DNA of 64,000 nt from Lonicera japonica (lineage: Eukaryota > Streptophyta > Magnoliopsida > Dipsacales > Caprifoliaceae): positions 16,036,501-16,100,500 of the forward strand of contig CM038469.1 in assembly GCA_021464415.1 (NCBI GenBank), given 5' to 3'. Shown piece by piece: positions 37,259-49,125 of this stretch. The notes beneath the pieces were generated by a model that saw only the letters and a list, made by a program, of their open reading frames with translations, ran no database searches and was not told the origin of the DNA. Each line of letters starts with the position of its first letter. Position 1 is the stretch's first letter. Both the position numbers and the translations under genes were made by a program.

Positions 37259-39060
37259 TCTGATATCACTTATGTTGGATGAAAATGGAGCCTCTACTGC
37301 TGTAGATTTAGTAGAGATGCATGCACATAGAAATATAGCAATATAAAGGCAAGATTAATCTTTCAAAATCAACACACAAAAGAGGGACTCATTGTATTCT
37401 TGAGATACCCATCATATTCTCTCTCTAGAGACTAGATTTTCTTGGCTACTTCCGACCACATAAAGGAGTTTTCTAGATACATATATTCCCAAGACAAGTC
37501 TTCTTAGAGAATTAGGGTAGGCCCTCGTCCTCAGCGACCCAGGCGGTTTCCTGGGCCCCCAGTATAGCAGGGCCCCTTATTTTGGCCCAATGTTTTGGTG
37601 TTTTTATTGATACACTTGTTTATTAAATTCCAAAATGTTTAAGACAATATCAAAGATGATGTCTTTTTCTAGCGGTTGTTAGCAGACAATACATTTACTA
37701 AGATCATGTGCGGTTATTTGGAGGTTTGAAACCTTCCTATTAATTATTATTTTCTTGTTTTTTATTTTTTCTAAGACCACTTGTTTTCTTTTTTGTCTAT
37801 TTTTCTTTTTTTCTTTAAGACCAAGTTACTTATTCTTTAGTTACTTTTTAAAACTAAGTATTTATTAGTTGAATTTTTTTCCGTAAAATGAAATTACTTT
37901 TAAAACTAAGTTTCAAGTGAAAAAAACTTACAAAGCTTAATTACACAAATATAATTTCTTATTTAGTTGTCAACCAAACGCATACATGGAAGTAGGTTTA
38001 TTTTTTTCTCTTATTTCACTTTATTGCACTTTTAACTATTGGGACTAACTTTTTTACTTAACGTTCCTAACAATCAAATAACGCCTTATGGAAAAGGTCT
38101 CCCAAGAGGAAAGTTTACTCAGGGCCCTTGAATCTCAAGGTCAGCCCTTGTAGAGAATATACAAAATAAGGCTTACTAAGGAAACTACATAAAACAAGTA
38201 ACCTAACATAGACAAATTTAAATAAAACAAAAAACACAATTTTTAATAAAGCATTAGGTTTTAACAAATAATTGAGTGGACTTGACTTAAGTCATCGCCA
38301 ATGTGGCTTTCTTAAAACCCAAATATTTATGGCCCTCTAATCCACAAAACTCAATTCAGTTAATTGCAAAGAAATATATTAGACACACATCACACATAAT
38401 CTTATAAATTTTAACCATAAGAATACTTTTCAATGTTTGCCCATTACAAAAATTATAACACCCCCTCCCCGATTTTTCAATGCTCAATTATATCCTTTAC
38501 AAACTTTTTTTATTAACTGTTCAATTTGGAGGGGCTGCTAGGCCTCACCTAACCCACCCCAAATCTCCAGTTTTCACTCCCTTTAGCAGCTTCATTTATT
38601 TTCATGTGTATGTATGTACATATGTATATATATAGGATCTGGTGAAATAATAAAATCTATAATTGCAATTATAAATACCGAGTAATAATCTTAGATTGCA
38701 GCATGTATAAACAATCAATACTACGCATAAGCATTAGAATAAAGGATTACCTAGAATAGATGAATCCATAGTTGTCACATTCTTTTGTCTGCTACTGAGG
38801 AAAGAAACTAACTCTATTCCACTATGCCTTTAGGGTTTATGCAATCTCAATTGGTCAATTACACTACAATGTGGAAAGAAATAAGGGACTCTCCTTATAT
38901 TAAAATAAATGGACTCACTTATCCATTATAATGAGCCTATACAAGGCCTACCCACATTATTATACTATAATATTCGGCATCTAAATTAATATAAGTATCA
39001 AACAATAAAAATAAATAACGCTGACTATGCTAGTCCAAATAAATAATCTAACATCTGGTT
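37259..39060 (-). mobile_element. Possible LTR-retroelement end in minus orientation
   Basis: CCTCTGATATCA at 37259-37270 resembles the reverse complement of the initiator-Met primer site TGGTATCAGAGC. It is followed by TGTTGGATG, as expected where a minus-oriented LTR meets its internal region. About 1.8 kb of AT-rich non-coding sequence follows, interrupted by the hAT element below. The outer end is unclear and no partner LTR was seen. Confidence 0.3.
37513..38150. mobile_element. Non-autonomous hAT-type element with perfect 8-bp target duplication
   Basis: 638 bp flanked by TAGAGAAT on both sides (37505-37512 and 38151-38158). An 8-bp duplication is the hAT signature. The left end TAGGGTAGGCCCTCG and the reverse complement of the right end CAAGGGCTGACCTTG are related to the TAGGGC(C/T)GGCCC ends of known plant hAT families but match only imperfectly. 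Non-coding. Confidence 0.8.
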
Positions 39061-40155
39061 CCTATGCGGACTAAGCTTGCGGATCGTACTGTACGGACGG
39101 GGAATTTTGGTCTACGATGTAATTTGGTGGAGATAATATCATGGAGATCATCTCCACCAAATTTCATCAAAAATGCAACTGCGAACTGGGTTAACTACAA
39201 GATTAAAATATATTGATATATATATCCATTTCTAGAACCAGATCATGTATATATAAGTGTGTGTATATATATATATTAATGTATATGTAAAGAATTTGTG
39301 TGCATATACATAGATATATACACATTTTATGTGAGCTCCAGCTCTCAGGTTATCATTATTCACTATTCAAATGAATAAGCAGGGTTTGAACTTTGTCAAC
39401 TATAGTTTGACTGAGCAATTGATTAATCCTTCAAGGGATGGTGATGTAGGTATGGCGTATCCAAAGCGAAGCAAGTCTTAAGAGAATAACTTGAAGTTGG
39501 CTAAGATGCAGACTTAAATCACGTTAGGGGCTATTTCAAATCCATTTTAAGCGACAGCTTGAATTTTATTTTTTTTTTTGGGGGGGGGGGGGGGAATACT
39601 CCATTTGTGTAGCCTATCATGATTTCTTATTAAAATTAAAACTCTAGTCCTTTGATTAGAGTTAAAAAAAATACTTGACACGTGAAGCATGGACATAAAC
39701 GCGAGACTTGACACGCTTCAACATGCTGATACAATCATATGCCATTTTTAAAAGAGGTACAACATGGACACATTGGGACATGTGGCTTATTTTAAATGTA
39801 TAGCTAAATAATCAAAAATGGAAAATGTATTTGTTCCTTTTTCACTAAAGTCATTAATTTTGTTTCTTATCAATCATGAAATGAACCTTTTAAAATGATG
39901 TAAATCGGGTTCATCTGTTATGGTTTGTTTAAATCAACTAAGGAAAAGTTGAAATTATTTTTACAAACCACTTATAACTTTCCAAGTATTTACACAAATC
40001 ACCTATAACTTTTTAATTTTACATTTTATGTAGTTACAAAGACCACCTCTTTTACAAGAACCTTTAAATTTCTTCTCCTTTGTGTTCAATCTTTTAATTT
40101 CCTTCATTATACTCACTATATCTTAACTTAAATCCTCTTCTTAGTCAAATCTCCA
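39061..40155. other. Spacer with a hairpin and T/G runs
   Basis: No gene is supported. It contains a perfect 14-bp inverted repeat (39121-39134 with 39150-39163), repeated ATATAT stretches near 39240-39320, and a T11-G15 homopolymer junction at 39569-39594. The rest is plain AT-rich sequence. Confidence 0.6.
39121..39163. repeat. Perfect 14-bp hairpin
   Basis: AATTTGGTGGAGAT pairs exactly with ATCTCCACCAAATT across a 15-base loop. Similar AAATTTGGT..ATCTC words occur near 12470-12530, so it may be a piece of a dispersed foldback repeat. Confidence 0.85.
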
Positions 40156-40159
40156 ACCA

Positions 40160-40290
40160 CAAGTCCTTAAAGCCCAGTGGTAGGCAAAACTCCACCATTA
40201 CCTTAAGGTCAAGAGTTCGACTCATGGTGGGAGGGTTTTTTTTTCTTTATTTGGTAGGATTAATGGAGAGACTTAGACCTTCATTTTTTA
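40160..40290 (+). mobile_element. tRNA-derived SINE (copy 2)
   Basis: Starts with an A-box-like AAGCCCAGTGGTAGGC and a B-box-like GAGTTCGACTCATGG about 40 bases later. It continues with the body GGAGAGACTTAGACCTTC shared with copy 1 and ends in a T-rich tail. Copy B is inserted immediately to its right. Confidence 0.7.
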
Positions 40291-40297
40291 CATTATG

Positions 40298-43200
40298 TGT
40301 GACGCCTTGAATGCCGTTCCTAGATTTTCACCTCCGGAACCCGGTTAATGATGAATGCCGTGCGCGACGACGGGTTTAAAATATTAAATATCCCAACTTT
40401 TAAAAACATTTTTCTTGGATGAAACTCGATCTGTTTGAAAACATGTTTTATAAAATTTCAGCATGCGGAGTTCGTTTAAACAACAATCCGCCCTGTAACA
40501 TTTGAAACTATTTTTATTCTAGTAAAAAACCAATCACAAACAGTTGGATACACTCCACATATAAACATCACTTATACAATTACTATCTATTATAAATCCT
40601 CCAACGAGGTCCCAATCTTATAAAGGTTTACATTGGTATATTCAAGAATACATAACCAATTATACAAAGTACATTAATAATGTATTTGATTTAAAAAAGG
40701 TATGATACAAGTCGTTTCCCAACGACTTAAATGGCCAGAGCATCAGAGTTAACTAAAATCCACTAACGCGCCATCCCCACGAAAATACCTGCAAAACTAG
40801 TTTGGAAAATGGGAGTGAGCCAAGCACGGGCTTAGTGGGAACTATATAAGTTGTATACATAAAAATTATATGTTGTGAAAAGAATGCGTGCGAGGTATAG
40901 TAATGAAAGTAATTTCCTTTTGTAATAAAAATCATATTATGATATGCCCGCCAATACTTTCCCATCCCCGAAATATCATAAGATATGTGTCAATTGAAAA
41001 TACAATTGAAAGCTAGCTAACAACATAAAATAGTTATTAACCACATACGTACGGTAAAAGAAGTATCGTTCAGATACAAATAGCCTATAGTAAGAAATAT
41101 ATATAATACCGTTGGCTAGTTCATACAACGTGGCATCAAATTGTATCGTCTAAAACGTATCGGCCTCGGCGGTCATCTTAAGAACTCGCAACTAGTCAAG
41201 CGTACTACCAAGTATACATTTCGTGGCCTTTCACCCACGTGACAGCAGGGCCTCCCGTTCATTTCCGTGCACGGTTTCAGGTCTTGCACTCATGAGACTA
41301 TGTCCCAACTTCAGGCCCCAATCATTAGAGACCAAACTTGGGACCTACCATAGACTAGCGCACTCATATGTGTACATATATCAAATTCACAGACGAACAA
41401 TTGTGCCAAATAACTAATATAATAGTTCATACCGAACCAATCAACTAGCCAACCAGAATCATCATCTCAAAAGTATACTTAACACATCCAAAACCGTACA
41501 AATATTGTAATTATAACTTACAAAAGGAGGAAATACCAACAACCCATATGCATGGATCAAATATACATTTAATATGTATCTTGTATATATATCAAACCCA
41601 TTTTACCAAATATCATATAGTAATACACGTGTCATACTTTAAAGTTGATTCGCTTAGTCCGTTAACTAGCCACGCAGGTAAGAAATAAGTTTCCAAATTC
41701 ACAAATGGGGAAATTCCTCAGTATATAATCAAACTGGCTCTAAGCCGAGCATAACCCATCATTTATAACACTTTAACTTAATAAAACCTTCCCCGTGTGG
41801 TTTTCATCTTATTTCAAAACCGAAGAGTAGTAAAAACTTTTCTGGCATAGTTACGGACTGGCTAGATTTAACACTTTTCTCAAAAACTAATCCATAACTT
41901 ATATACATTACAATAATATCGAAAATATAAGTAATCATAGTCGAATCATACTTTTAATTTTATATATAACTCCCTTTAAAATATTAATACTTTGTTCACT
42001 CATATTGAACTTGTTTTTCTGTCTAGTATCATTTTGGACTGGCTAGGAAAGTATAAAATCTCATAAAATGCACCAGTAGCCCAAGTACAACAACGATACC
42101 ACAAATATTTGCAATTATGTTGCAAATACACTTTTAAACTCAAGTACACTATCATACATATGCGTATTATAAGATAGTGTACACTAGCGTACCCGTAATT
42201 TGGTGTTTCATACCAATCTTCTCAAAGTAAGTGCAAAAGTTAGGGGTTTATGTGTAATCTATAATTTATGATCACAATAGGTGTAAATCAATCAAAGACT
42301 CAAGAGAAACTAACCCACAACCACATTAACATGCATTTATAGAAAATATATATACAAATTCATCATATATGCTTTGATTTGAGTTGAATAAGTAGTAATA
42401 GCGTGGAAATAGATTTAAATACTATTGCTCCCACCTATTGAGGGTTAATCCCTCGAAGAAATTCAGCGGAATCAAGACGGAGAAACTCAAATGCAAAAAT
42501 CCCTAATTTTTCCCCAGCCTAGCCTGCGTGAATGGAGATGAAAAAAAAGGATGAAGATGACGATGATGGTGTGATGTTGAAAGAGAAACCTTGAATGATC
42601 CTTCATGATCTCCCACCCAAATTCGCCTCTTTACTCTCTCTCTAGAAGCTCTCTAATGGTTGTGACAAAAATGAGAAGGAAAGGAGAAGCACGTATATAT
42701 ATACACGGTTGTTTTAATTCCTCGGGTACTATTCACGCGCATGGGACTTACAGCGCTAAACTTTGAACATCCATAACTTCTCGCTCCAAAGTCCGATTGA
42801 GGTGATCTTTATGTCCAAGGAAAGGTAATTCAGAGCTCTACAACTTCCTTAGAAGGAAGTGTCCCCAAATTCTGGACAGATAATTTCCTAGTAATTCAAC
42901 GAAGTCGGCGCTTTAATGTTACCGAATGAACAACTAATAGCGATTTACCTATTTCGCGGTCAGTTTCGACCTAGTAAGAGCCTGAATTAGCTTTCCGTCA
43001 AAACAACAAAAGTTGTATATTGACTAAAAATCTAGACCCTAAGGTCACGAACGGAAAACTCAATCTGGTGAGGAACGAAGAAGTTACGCTTTCTCAAAGT
43101 TGGTCCAAAATTAATAAGTCGCGTAAGGTGAAAACTCGCAATAAATCTCTCGATTTCAATTTCGGACCACCTGAATTGTGAAACGATTATTCTCACAAGT

Positions 43201-43349
43201 TTAATACATCTAACATGACACATTGGAAGTGTTGGACTGACTCAAAAAGGTCCAGAATTGAGAGTTCACCCCTATACGAAGTTTAAACTTCAATTGGGCT
43301 TAAGAAAAGCGTGTTAATTAACTTGTAATTGAAAACACGGGATATTACA
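40298..43349 (-). mobile_element. Solo-LTR-like insertion, copy B of the TGTAAY...CA family
   Basis: 3,052 bp flanked by a perfect 5-bp duplication TTATG (40293-40297 and 43350-43354). Read on the minus strand it begins TGTAATATCCCG and ends GGCGTCACA, like copy A. Shared blocks in the same order include GCGTAACTTCTTCGTTCCT, a GTTCATTCGGTAACATT-like block, the GTTCCCACT(A/G)AGCCC block and the CGAGGTCCCAATCT complement near 40605. It sits exactly at the left edge of the Copia-3 LTR. The duplicated TTATG includes the TG with which that LTR begins. No coding sequence. Confidence 0.87.
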
Positions 43350-44753
43350 TTATGTTGCCATCACTAAAATATGATAAAATCAGTTCTGTTGTAATTATCC
43401 AATATGGGCCGTATTGGACTTTCATGTAAATCCTATGTAAATTGTTATTTCTACCTATTTAAAGGGTAATATCTAATGAGAATTGTGAGTTTGAATACCA
43501 TTCTACTTCAACACGTTATCAGCACACTAAGAGCTAATAACGTTAACTCTAAGAAAACCTTAGCCGCCGCCACCATCACCACTGGTCTCCTCTCTCATCG
43601 CTTAACCTTCAAATACCTTTGCTCGATTTGAAGATTGTATAAACGAGGCCTCCTCGCATTGATTTATGATCTTGAGGTATGATGATCGAATTCAACCATT
43701 ACCCTCTTCCCTCGAATTTTCTCATGTGCAATTTTTGGTTTGAACCTACAAACGATCTTCCCAATTACTTTTATTCGTAGAATTTATACTCCACTGATTA
43801 GTACATATGTTATAACAATTGTTTTGTATACTTCTTGTTGTTGAAAAAATTATAAAAGAACACATAGACAGTCATTATATATATATATATATATATGAAC
43901 TTTGAAGAGGATAAAAGACAACAATAGTCAAGCATGAGGATATTGTTTTTAATATTTCCATAATTTCTTTGTCCAAATTAACTTAACATGCTCCCTATAT
44001 TGCCACGTAAAACCTAAGATTTTATATAAGCAAGTAAAGATTTTTCGCAAAGGTAGACTCAAAATCATGTTTCTTTGACTTGTCAAACGGGGATGGTTTT
44101 AAATTCATATAAATCTTGTGAAAAGAAAATATATATTTAATCAGAAATTTATTTTTAAATGAAGTATCAAATTTAGTGTGGAAAGGTAAGAAAAAATTGC
44201 TCTATCTTAACTTGATGGCAATTGTTTAAAAAGTACTTAGAATATTTTATTGACTAGACATTAGTACATTTAAATAAAATTCAAGTTACCTTTCTCTTTC
44301 GCTTTCTCTGTCCCCAATTATTTATTTATTTTTGGAAGCTCTCCATCAAATTATCCACTCGCATATTAAAAACAGTGTTGTTCTATACTTAGTGATCATA
44401 GGCTTAGTGTAAATCACGGTTTGAAAATTGATAAGTTCCACGCATGCATAATTTTCAATATATTTTTTGTCCATTAGAACAATATAATAGTGTACTAAGA
44501 GGGATAAAAATCTCAAAAATACTATTGTACGAGTTAGAACACGGTTTATAATAATGTATTAATACATAAGTTTTCTTACTACTTGAAATTATATTAAATT
44601 TTTTGTTAGTAATGTTGTATGCGTGGATACATAAATTTTTTTTAGAGCCTAAGTTTTGGGTTATATGGGTTAAGATATGGATATGCGTTTCATCATTTAT
44701 TTGCATTATGAATTATTGGAGCGTCATCATGTTACTATTCCTGCCATTCTTTT

Positions 44754-46129
44754 TGTTAAAGCGATATACTAAAAGTCATAATTTTTTGTTGGTTTGGAAA
44801 TGCTATAAACTCATTTTTGCTATTTTAATGAGAATCTTTATGAGTAATGGTTGCATTATATTATTTATTTAAATATTGTGCATGTGTGTCTTTTATTCTC
44901 ATATAGTAGATAATTTGGTGCATATAGTATAGTTTACAAATAGAAGATCATATCATTGGTTCTTGTGAAATATAAGTTTATTGGTTCACGACCTTAGATG
45001 GAATTAGACACCCATCAGTAGGATTGTAGTACAAATTTTAGTAGTTTATTTTGACTACAGGAAATGGTATAGTTTTAACTCGTTGTGCTAGTACACTTTG
45101 TCTGTATTAAACAGGACCAATTTGGGTTAATTATTTTATGTACTGACTATATAAAACAATTTAAAATCTCATGGTTATTATGATTACTTATACACTTAAT
45201 CTTGAAATAATTAATAGACATATATATGTAGTGTTTGTTGTTTTGACTCATTAAGAGTGAGATTTATTTATGGATCAATAATCTACGTGAATTGGATGAC
45301 GACACTATAGATATGATGAATATTAATATTGATGGAATTTACGTCCCGGTAGAGGAATTGATGATAGCTCATTGAGAAGCTTATAAGTTTTGATCATGTC
45401 AAACCCTGCAGGTGGATTATGTTAATGTGACATGTCAAATAAGTTAAGTGGTAGGTTCAAGGATTAAGAAGTCATTTAAATATAATTGTCAGTAATTTAA
45501 TTTAAATGATAGTTATCTGTAATCTTAACATGGGGAGAATAATAAGTATTTAATAACATGGAGCTCGAAATATAATTTTGAGATAAGGACGAGAGTGCAA
45601 TTATAATTCTTTAGTGATGCGAATTATAATTTATGGAAGGAATTAATTCATAATTGAATTAGGATTCCAACTTTCCATAGGAAGTCCAAACACTTATTTC
45701 TTCTTAAGATCCCTATCGTAGCCTTATATATACGCCGGTCTTGTCTCTTCTCATAGCGATAATAATTCTCATGAATTAGGATTTGTGCCACTGAGAGAGA
45801 GAAAAAAATCTTGGTGATACCGTATCCCGCACTCGGTGCAAGATTTGATGGTGGAAGGAATACGATAGAAAATCTTTAGGTTTTCGATACTCCAGTTGTA
45901 AATCAATCGTAACTTTTGATTGCACCGTTGGATCGGGCTGATTTTTGGATATATAGTGCAAAACGCAAAGTTACAATTATCGTATGAAAAACCAAGACGA
46001 TCAAAATTCATTCGATGGCGAAAACAATCAATTTTCGCAGTCCAGCGATAATTGAAAAAATATGACCAAATCGCAATATGATGCTTTCAACCCTAGTCTC
46101 CTCATATGGATCCTCTACATGATCCATCA
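44754..46129 (+). mobile_element. Solo LTR of the Copia-2 family
   Basis: 1,376 bp, TGTTAAAG...CCATCA, with a perfect 5-bp duplication CTTTT (44749-44753 and 46130-46134). It matches the Copia-2 3' LTR 35130-36468 throughout, including the GGTTTGGAAATG, GAGAATCTTTATG and GATCGGGCTGATTTTTGG blocks. The lone LTR with an intact duplication indicates LTR-LTR recombination after insertion. It lies in the Copia-3 leader, so it inserted after Copia-3. Confidence 0.93.
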
Positions 46130-46501
46130 CTTTTATGCAATTAGTGTTGCCGTTTAACCAATTTAAAGTCAAATATTAGTCTATTTAAGTATATATATAT
46201 ATATATTTTGAGATGGACTAATTAAAATTATAATTTCTATAATTGTGGTAAATCAGCATGCTAAGAAAATTTAAATATTACTTATATCGTTCATTGTTTT
46301 ATTTAGTATGTCATAAATTGAAAGTTGTCATGATAATGAAAGTTCATGCACATTATAATTACTATGATAAAATATTTTCATATAACATCGAAAAATGTGA
46401 TCATTACGAATCTTGATTTTGAAATTTAATTCATATTATTAGAAAATAACTAACATGGATGTACTCACGACTGTGTAATATTTTCTTAATTATTTATTAA
46501 G

Positions 46502-47577
46502 ATGGCTGACCCAACTCGCCTCGAGTTTAACATTTTGGAGTTAGAAGGACTTGAGTACCATCACTGGGTTTCTGATGTAGAAACCATTTTTGTGGCTAGA
46601 GAATACTCTGTGATACTTGCTGACTCCATCGATTCCACAGACAAATGACCGTCAAACGAGGTAAAAGCAAAAGCATTAATGTTTTTAGGAGATATATTGA
46701 TCCCAGCCTACAATGGGAATACCTTCAATCGAAGACACCTAAAGAATTATGGGATGCCCTTAAGCGACGTTTTGGGAACATTTATGACACTTTGCTCCCA
46801 GAGTTAACTGTTCAGTGAAATAAAATCCGCTTGCTTGACTATAAAAGGGTAAATGACTTCAACAAAGACATGTAGTGCCTTAAGGCACGTCTTAACTTAT
46901 GTGGAAAGGATCTCATAGAAGATGATATGATCCAGAAGACTCTTTCCACTTTTCCTACTTCTGCACATGTACTAGTGAACTATTATAAGCTCGAGTATGA
47001 TAACAAAAGAATCATAATATTCAATAAGCTGATCAGCCTATTGCAAGTGGCTGAGAGGCATAATGATGTTCTTTTGAATAACATTGCCAGGTCCGTCGAG
47101 ACAAAGAGAATTCTTGAGGCTAAGTATGACAAGATAAATAGTAGAAAGAACCCTAATGCAAAAAGAGCTGGACGTGCTGATCCTTACCCACGTGGCAACA
47201 ATGCACAACGTGGAAAGGGACGTGGGGTCATGGTATGGGTTGTGGAGGCTCTTCCAAAGTATGGCAAAAAAAATGGTGCTATTAAACCTAGTGGCCAGGG
47301 AAACAATATGGAAAATACAACTAAGAACCTTTCAGTCAAAAAAGAAAGAGTTGGCAACGAGCCATGCTACAGATGTGGAGTTACTGGGCATTTGTACAAG
47401 AACTTCCTTGCAAGTATTAAAGTAGCAGCTAGTTACAAGCGATATCGAGAATCCAAAAAACAAGAATATCACTTTATGAATGAAGAAAATAATGATGTTG
47501 ATGTCAACTTCACAATCGCAGACTTTAGTGGCAACAAGGACTTTGCTCAGTCAATGGATGCACCCAATTTTGACTAA
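46502..47577 (+). pseudogene. Copia-3 gag polyprotein (capsid and zinc knuckle)
   Basis: The ATG at 46502 opens MADPTRLEFNILELEGLEYH, the start of a Copia capsid, broken by a stop near 46646 and by shifts. From 46927 a 216-codon open stretch covers the rest of the capsid, a Gly/Arg-rich basic region and the knuckle CYRCGVTGHLYKNF, whose last Cys is replaced by Phe. It ends HFMNEENNDVDV...MDAPNFD, almost identical to Copia-1. The missing Cys would impair zinc binding. Confidence 0.88.
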
Positions 47578-47814
47578 TCTGCTTTATTCACTTTATTTTC
47601 TAGAGACAGTTGAACAAGCATATTGCCTAATTTTTAATTAGACTATGGTTTTGTCTTAAAGTTTATGTTGATTTGATGGATTAGATTTTTGAACAAGATA
47701 TTTGATTGATTATCGTTGGTTTTAGTAAATAAATTTCGGACTTTATTCGGATGTATTTGATTTGTTCAATTTTTTTTATGTACATGGTTCGAATTTTATA
47801 CACAATTTCATTAT

Positions 47815-48277
47815 TTTAGGACTGTCTCGAGGAGAACTTGAATGTCTAGTTGATAGTGGAACCACCCACACTATTTTAAGGAATGGGAAATTATTTGTTT
47901 AATCAATAGCCTATAATTTCTCTATGACTACAATGATCGGATCATCACAAGTAATAAAAGGGCTAGGTACTGCCAAATTTTTGTTACCTTATGGCACATT
48001 GTTTAAAGTCACAGATGCTTTGTAAGCACCAAGAGCTACTCGAACTTTGTTAAGTTTCAAAGATATTCGTGACAACGGTTTTCATATAGAAACTTACTGT
48101 GATAAAGGAATAGAATACCTTTATATTATCTCTAATGAATGTGGAAGGAAAAAAATTGTAGAGAACTAAGTCAATTTAGTGGACTGTACCTCACTACTAG
48201 TCAGATCCTTAAATCCTATGCTTTCACCAACAATGAGATGTGGGACACTTACTCATACGGGCTTTGGCACAACCATA
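47815..48277 (+). pseudogene. Copia-3 protease and pre-integrase fragment
   Basis: LSRGELECLVDSGTTHTIL near 47820 contains the aspartic protease DSG motif. Later, near 48090-48275, pieces of the pre-integrase region end in GLWHNH, where the usual GH(P/I)G would follow. Instead the sequence changes to copy D. Confidence 0.75.
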
Positions 48278-49030
48278 AGTGGGATAAGGTAAGGCTCAAA
48301 AATCGTGGAGAAATGAGGGTTTTAGGTGTTAAAATACGATCCAAATGGAGTCAAAATTTGATTCCCAGGGCTCTAAGATCGTTCTTGGAAGCTTGCAGCC
48401 AAAGTATTTTTGCTTCTAACCCCACTAGTCGAATGCGTCCGATGCACTGTTGGTATTTTGGTCATAACTCCTTGTTCGGAACTCGAATTCAGATGATCTA
48501 TATATCGATGGAAAGGTGATTCAAAGATCTACAACTTTTTTTAAGAATTTTTCCCAAATTATAATTAGATTAATACCATAAATCCATAGAAGACAGTAGT
48601 ATGCCACTACGTTATAGAACAATCGGATTTTTGTCGATCAGTTTGCTTCATATGCAGTTTTGGCTCATGAGGTGCTCGAAATTGGCTTTCGGTCAAAATA
48701 CAAAAGTTGGAAAATGTATTAAAACCTAATTAGTGGTAAAAATGGGGACCCAATCAAATAAGGAATTAAGAAGTTATGGCTTCTCAAAGAAAGCCAAAAT
48801 CCATAAATCGCGTAAAACCAAAACACGCGATTAACATGCCGATTTTAATTAGGACCACCTGAATTGCGGAACGATCACTCACACAAATGTAATACACCTA
48901 ATATGACATGTTGAAAGCATCGGATCAATGAGGAAGGGTTTGAAACCAAAATCCACCCCTCAAATGGAGGGTATGTCTTAATTAAGCTTAAGAGGAGGAT
49001 TATCACAAAAATGGAACACGGGGTATTACA
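48278..49030 (-). mobile_element. Truncated copy D of the TGTAAY...CA family
   Basis: About 753 bp. On the minus strand it begins TGTAATACCCCGTG. It shares with copy B, in order, the CAATTCAGGTGGTCC block, an acidic AAGCCATAACTTCTT/AAGCGTAACTTCTT block and the GACCGAAAGCC..GACGGAAAGC block. Its left side ends abruptly against Copia-3, so most of the element was lost there. Confidence 0.75.
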
Positions 49031-49125
49031 TCTAACCTTCTATTTAATCCTTCAAGAATTACTTTGTTTGAAGCCTCCATTTGCCCGTTGGTTTTGGGAT
49101 GAGCCACGTTTTTCCTAATTCCCAA
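49031..49125 (-). pseudogene. Ty3/Gypsy integrase fragment
   Basis: On the minus strand the sequence reads as the conserved integrase stretch AHPKTNG, written here with shifts (SSQNQRANG), followed by EASNKVILEGLNRR. This is the H-P-x-x-N-G-x-x-E motif of Gypsy integrases. It abuts the outer end of copy D, which therefore probably inserted into a Gypsy element. Confidence 0.65.

Larger units (their letters stand above)
43353..48277 (+). mobile_element. 5' half of a Ty1/Copia element related to Copia-1 (Copia-3)
   Basis: A 161-bp LTR (43353-43513; TGTTG...CAACA, with a TATTTAAAGG box) is followed by the same primer-like word CGTTATCAGCAC as Copia-1. A long leader, gag (46502-47577) and protease/pre-integrase pieces follow. 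The element stops abruptly at about 48277, where copy D begins. No integrase core, reverse transcriptase or 3' LTR of this element was found. A solo LTR of Copia-2 lies in the leader. Confidence 0.85.

Noticed and set aside
36469..40297. Possible host gene in the long spacer
   Set aside because: No exon-like stretch with splice sites or a recognisable protein motif was found. The content is retroelement-like, MITE-like or simple AT-rich sequence.
48139..48519. 126-codon open frame
   Set aside because: Chimeric: its first part is Copia-3 pre-integrase and the rest is non-coding copy D sequence read by chance.
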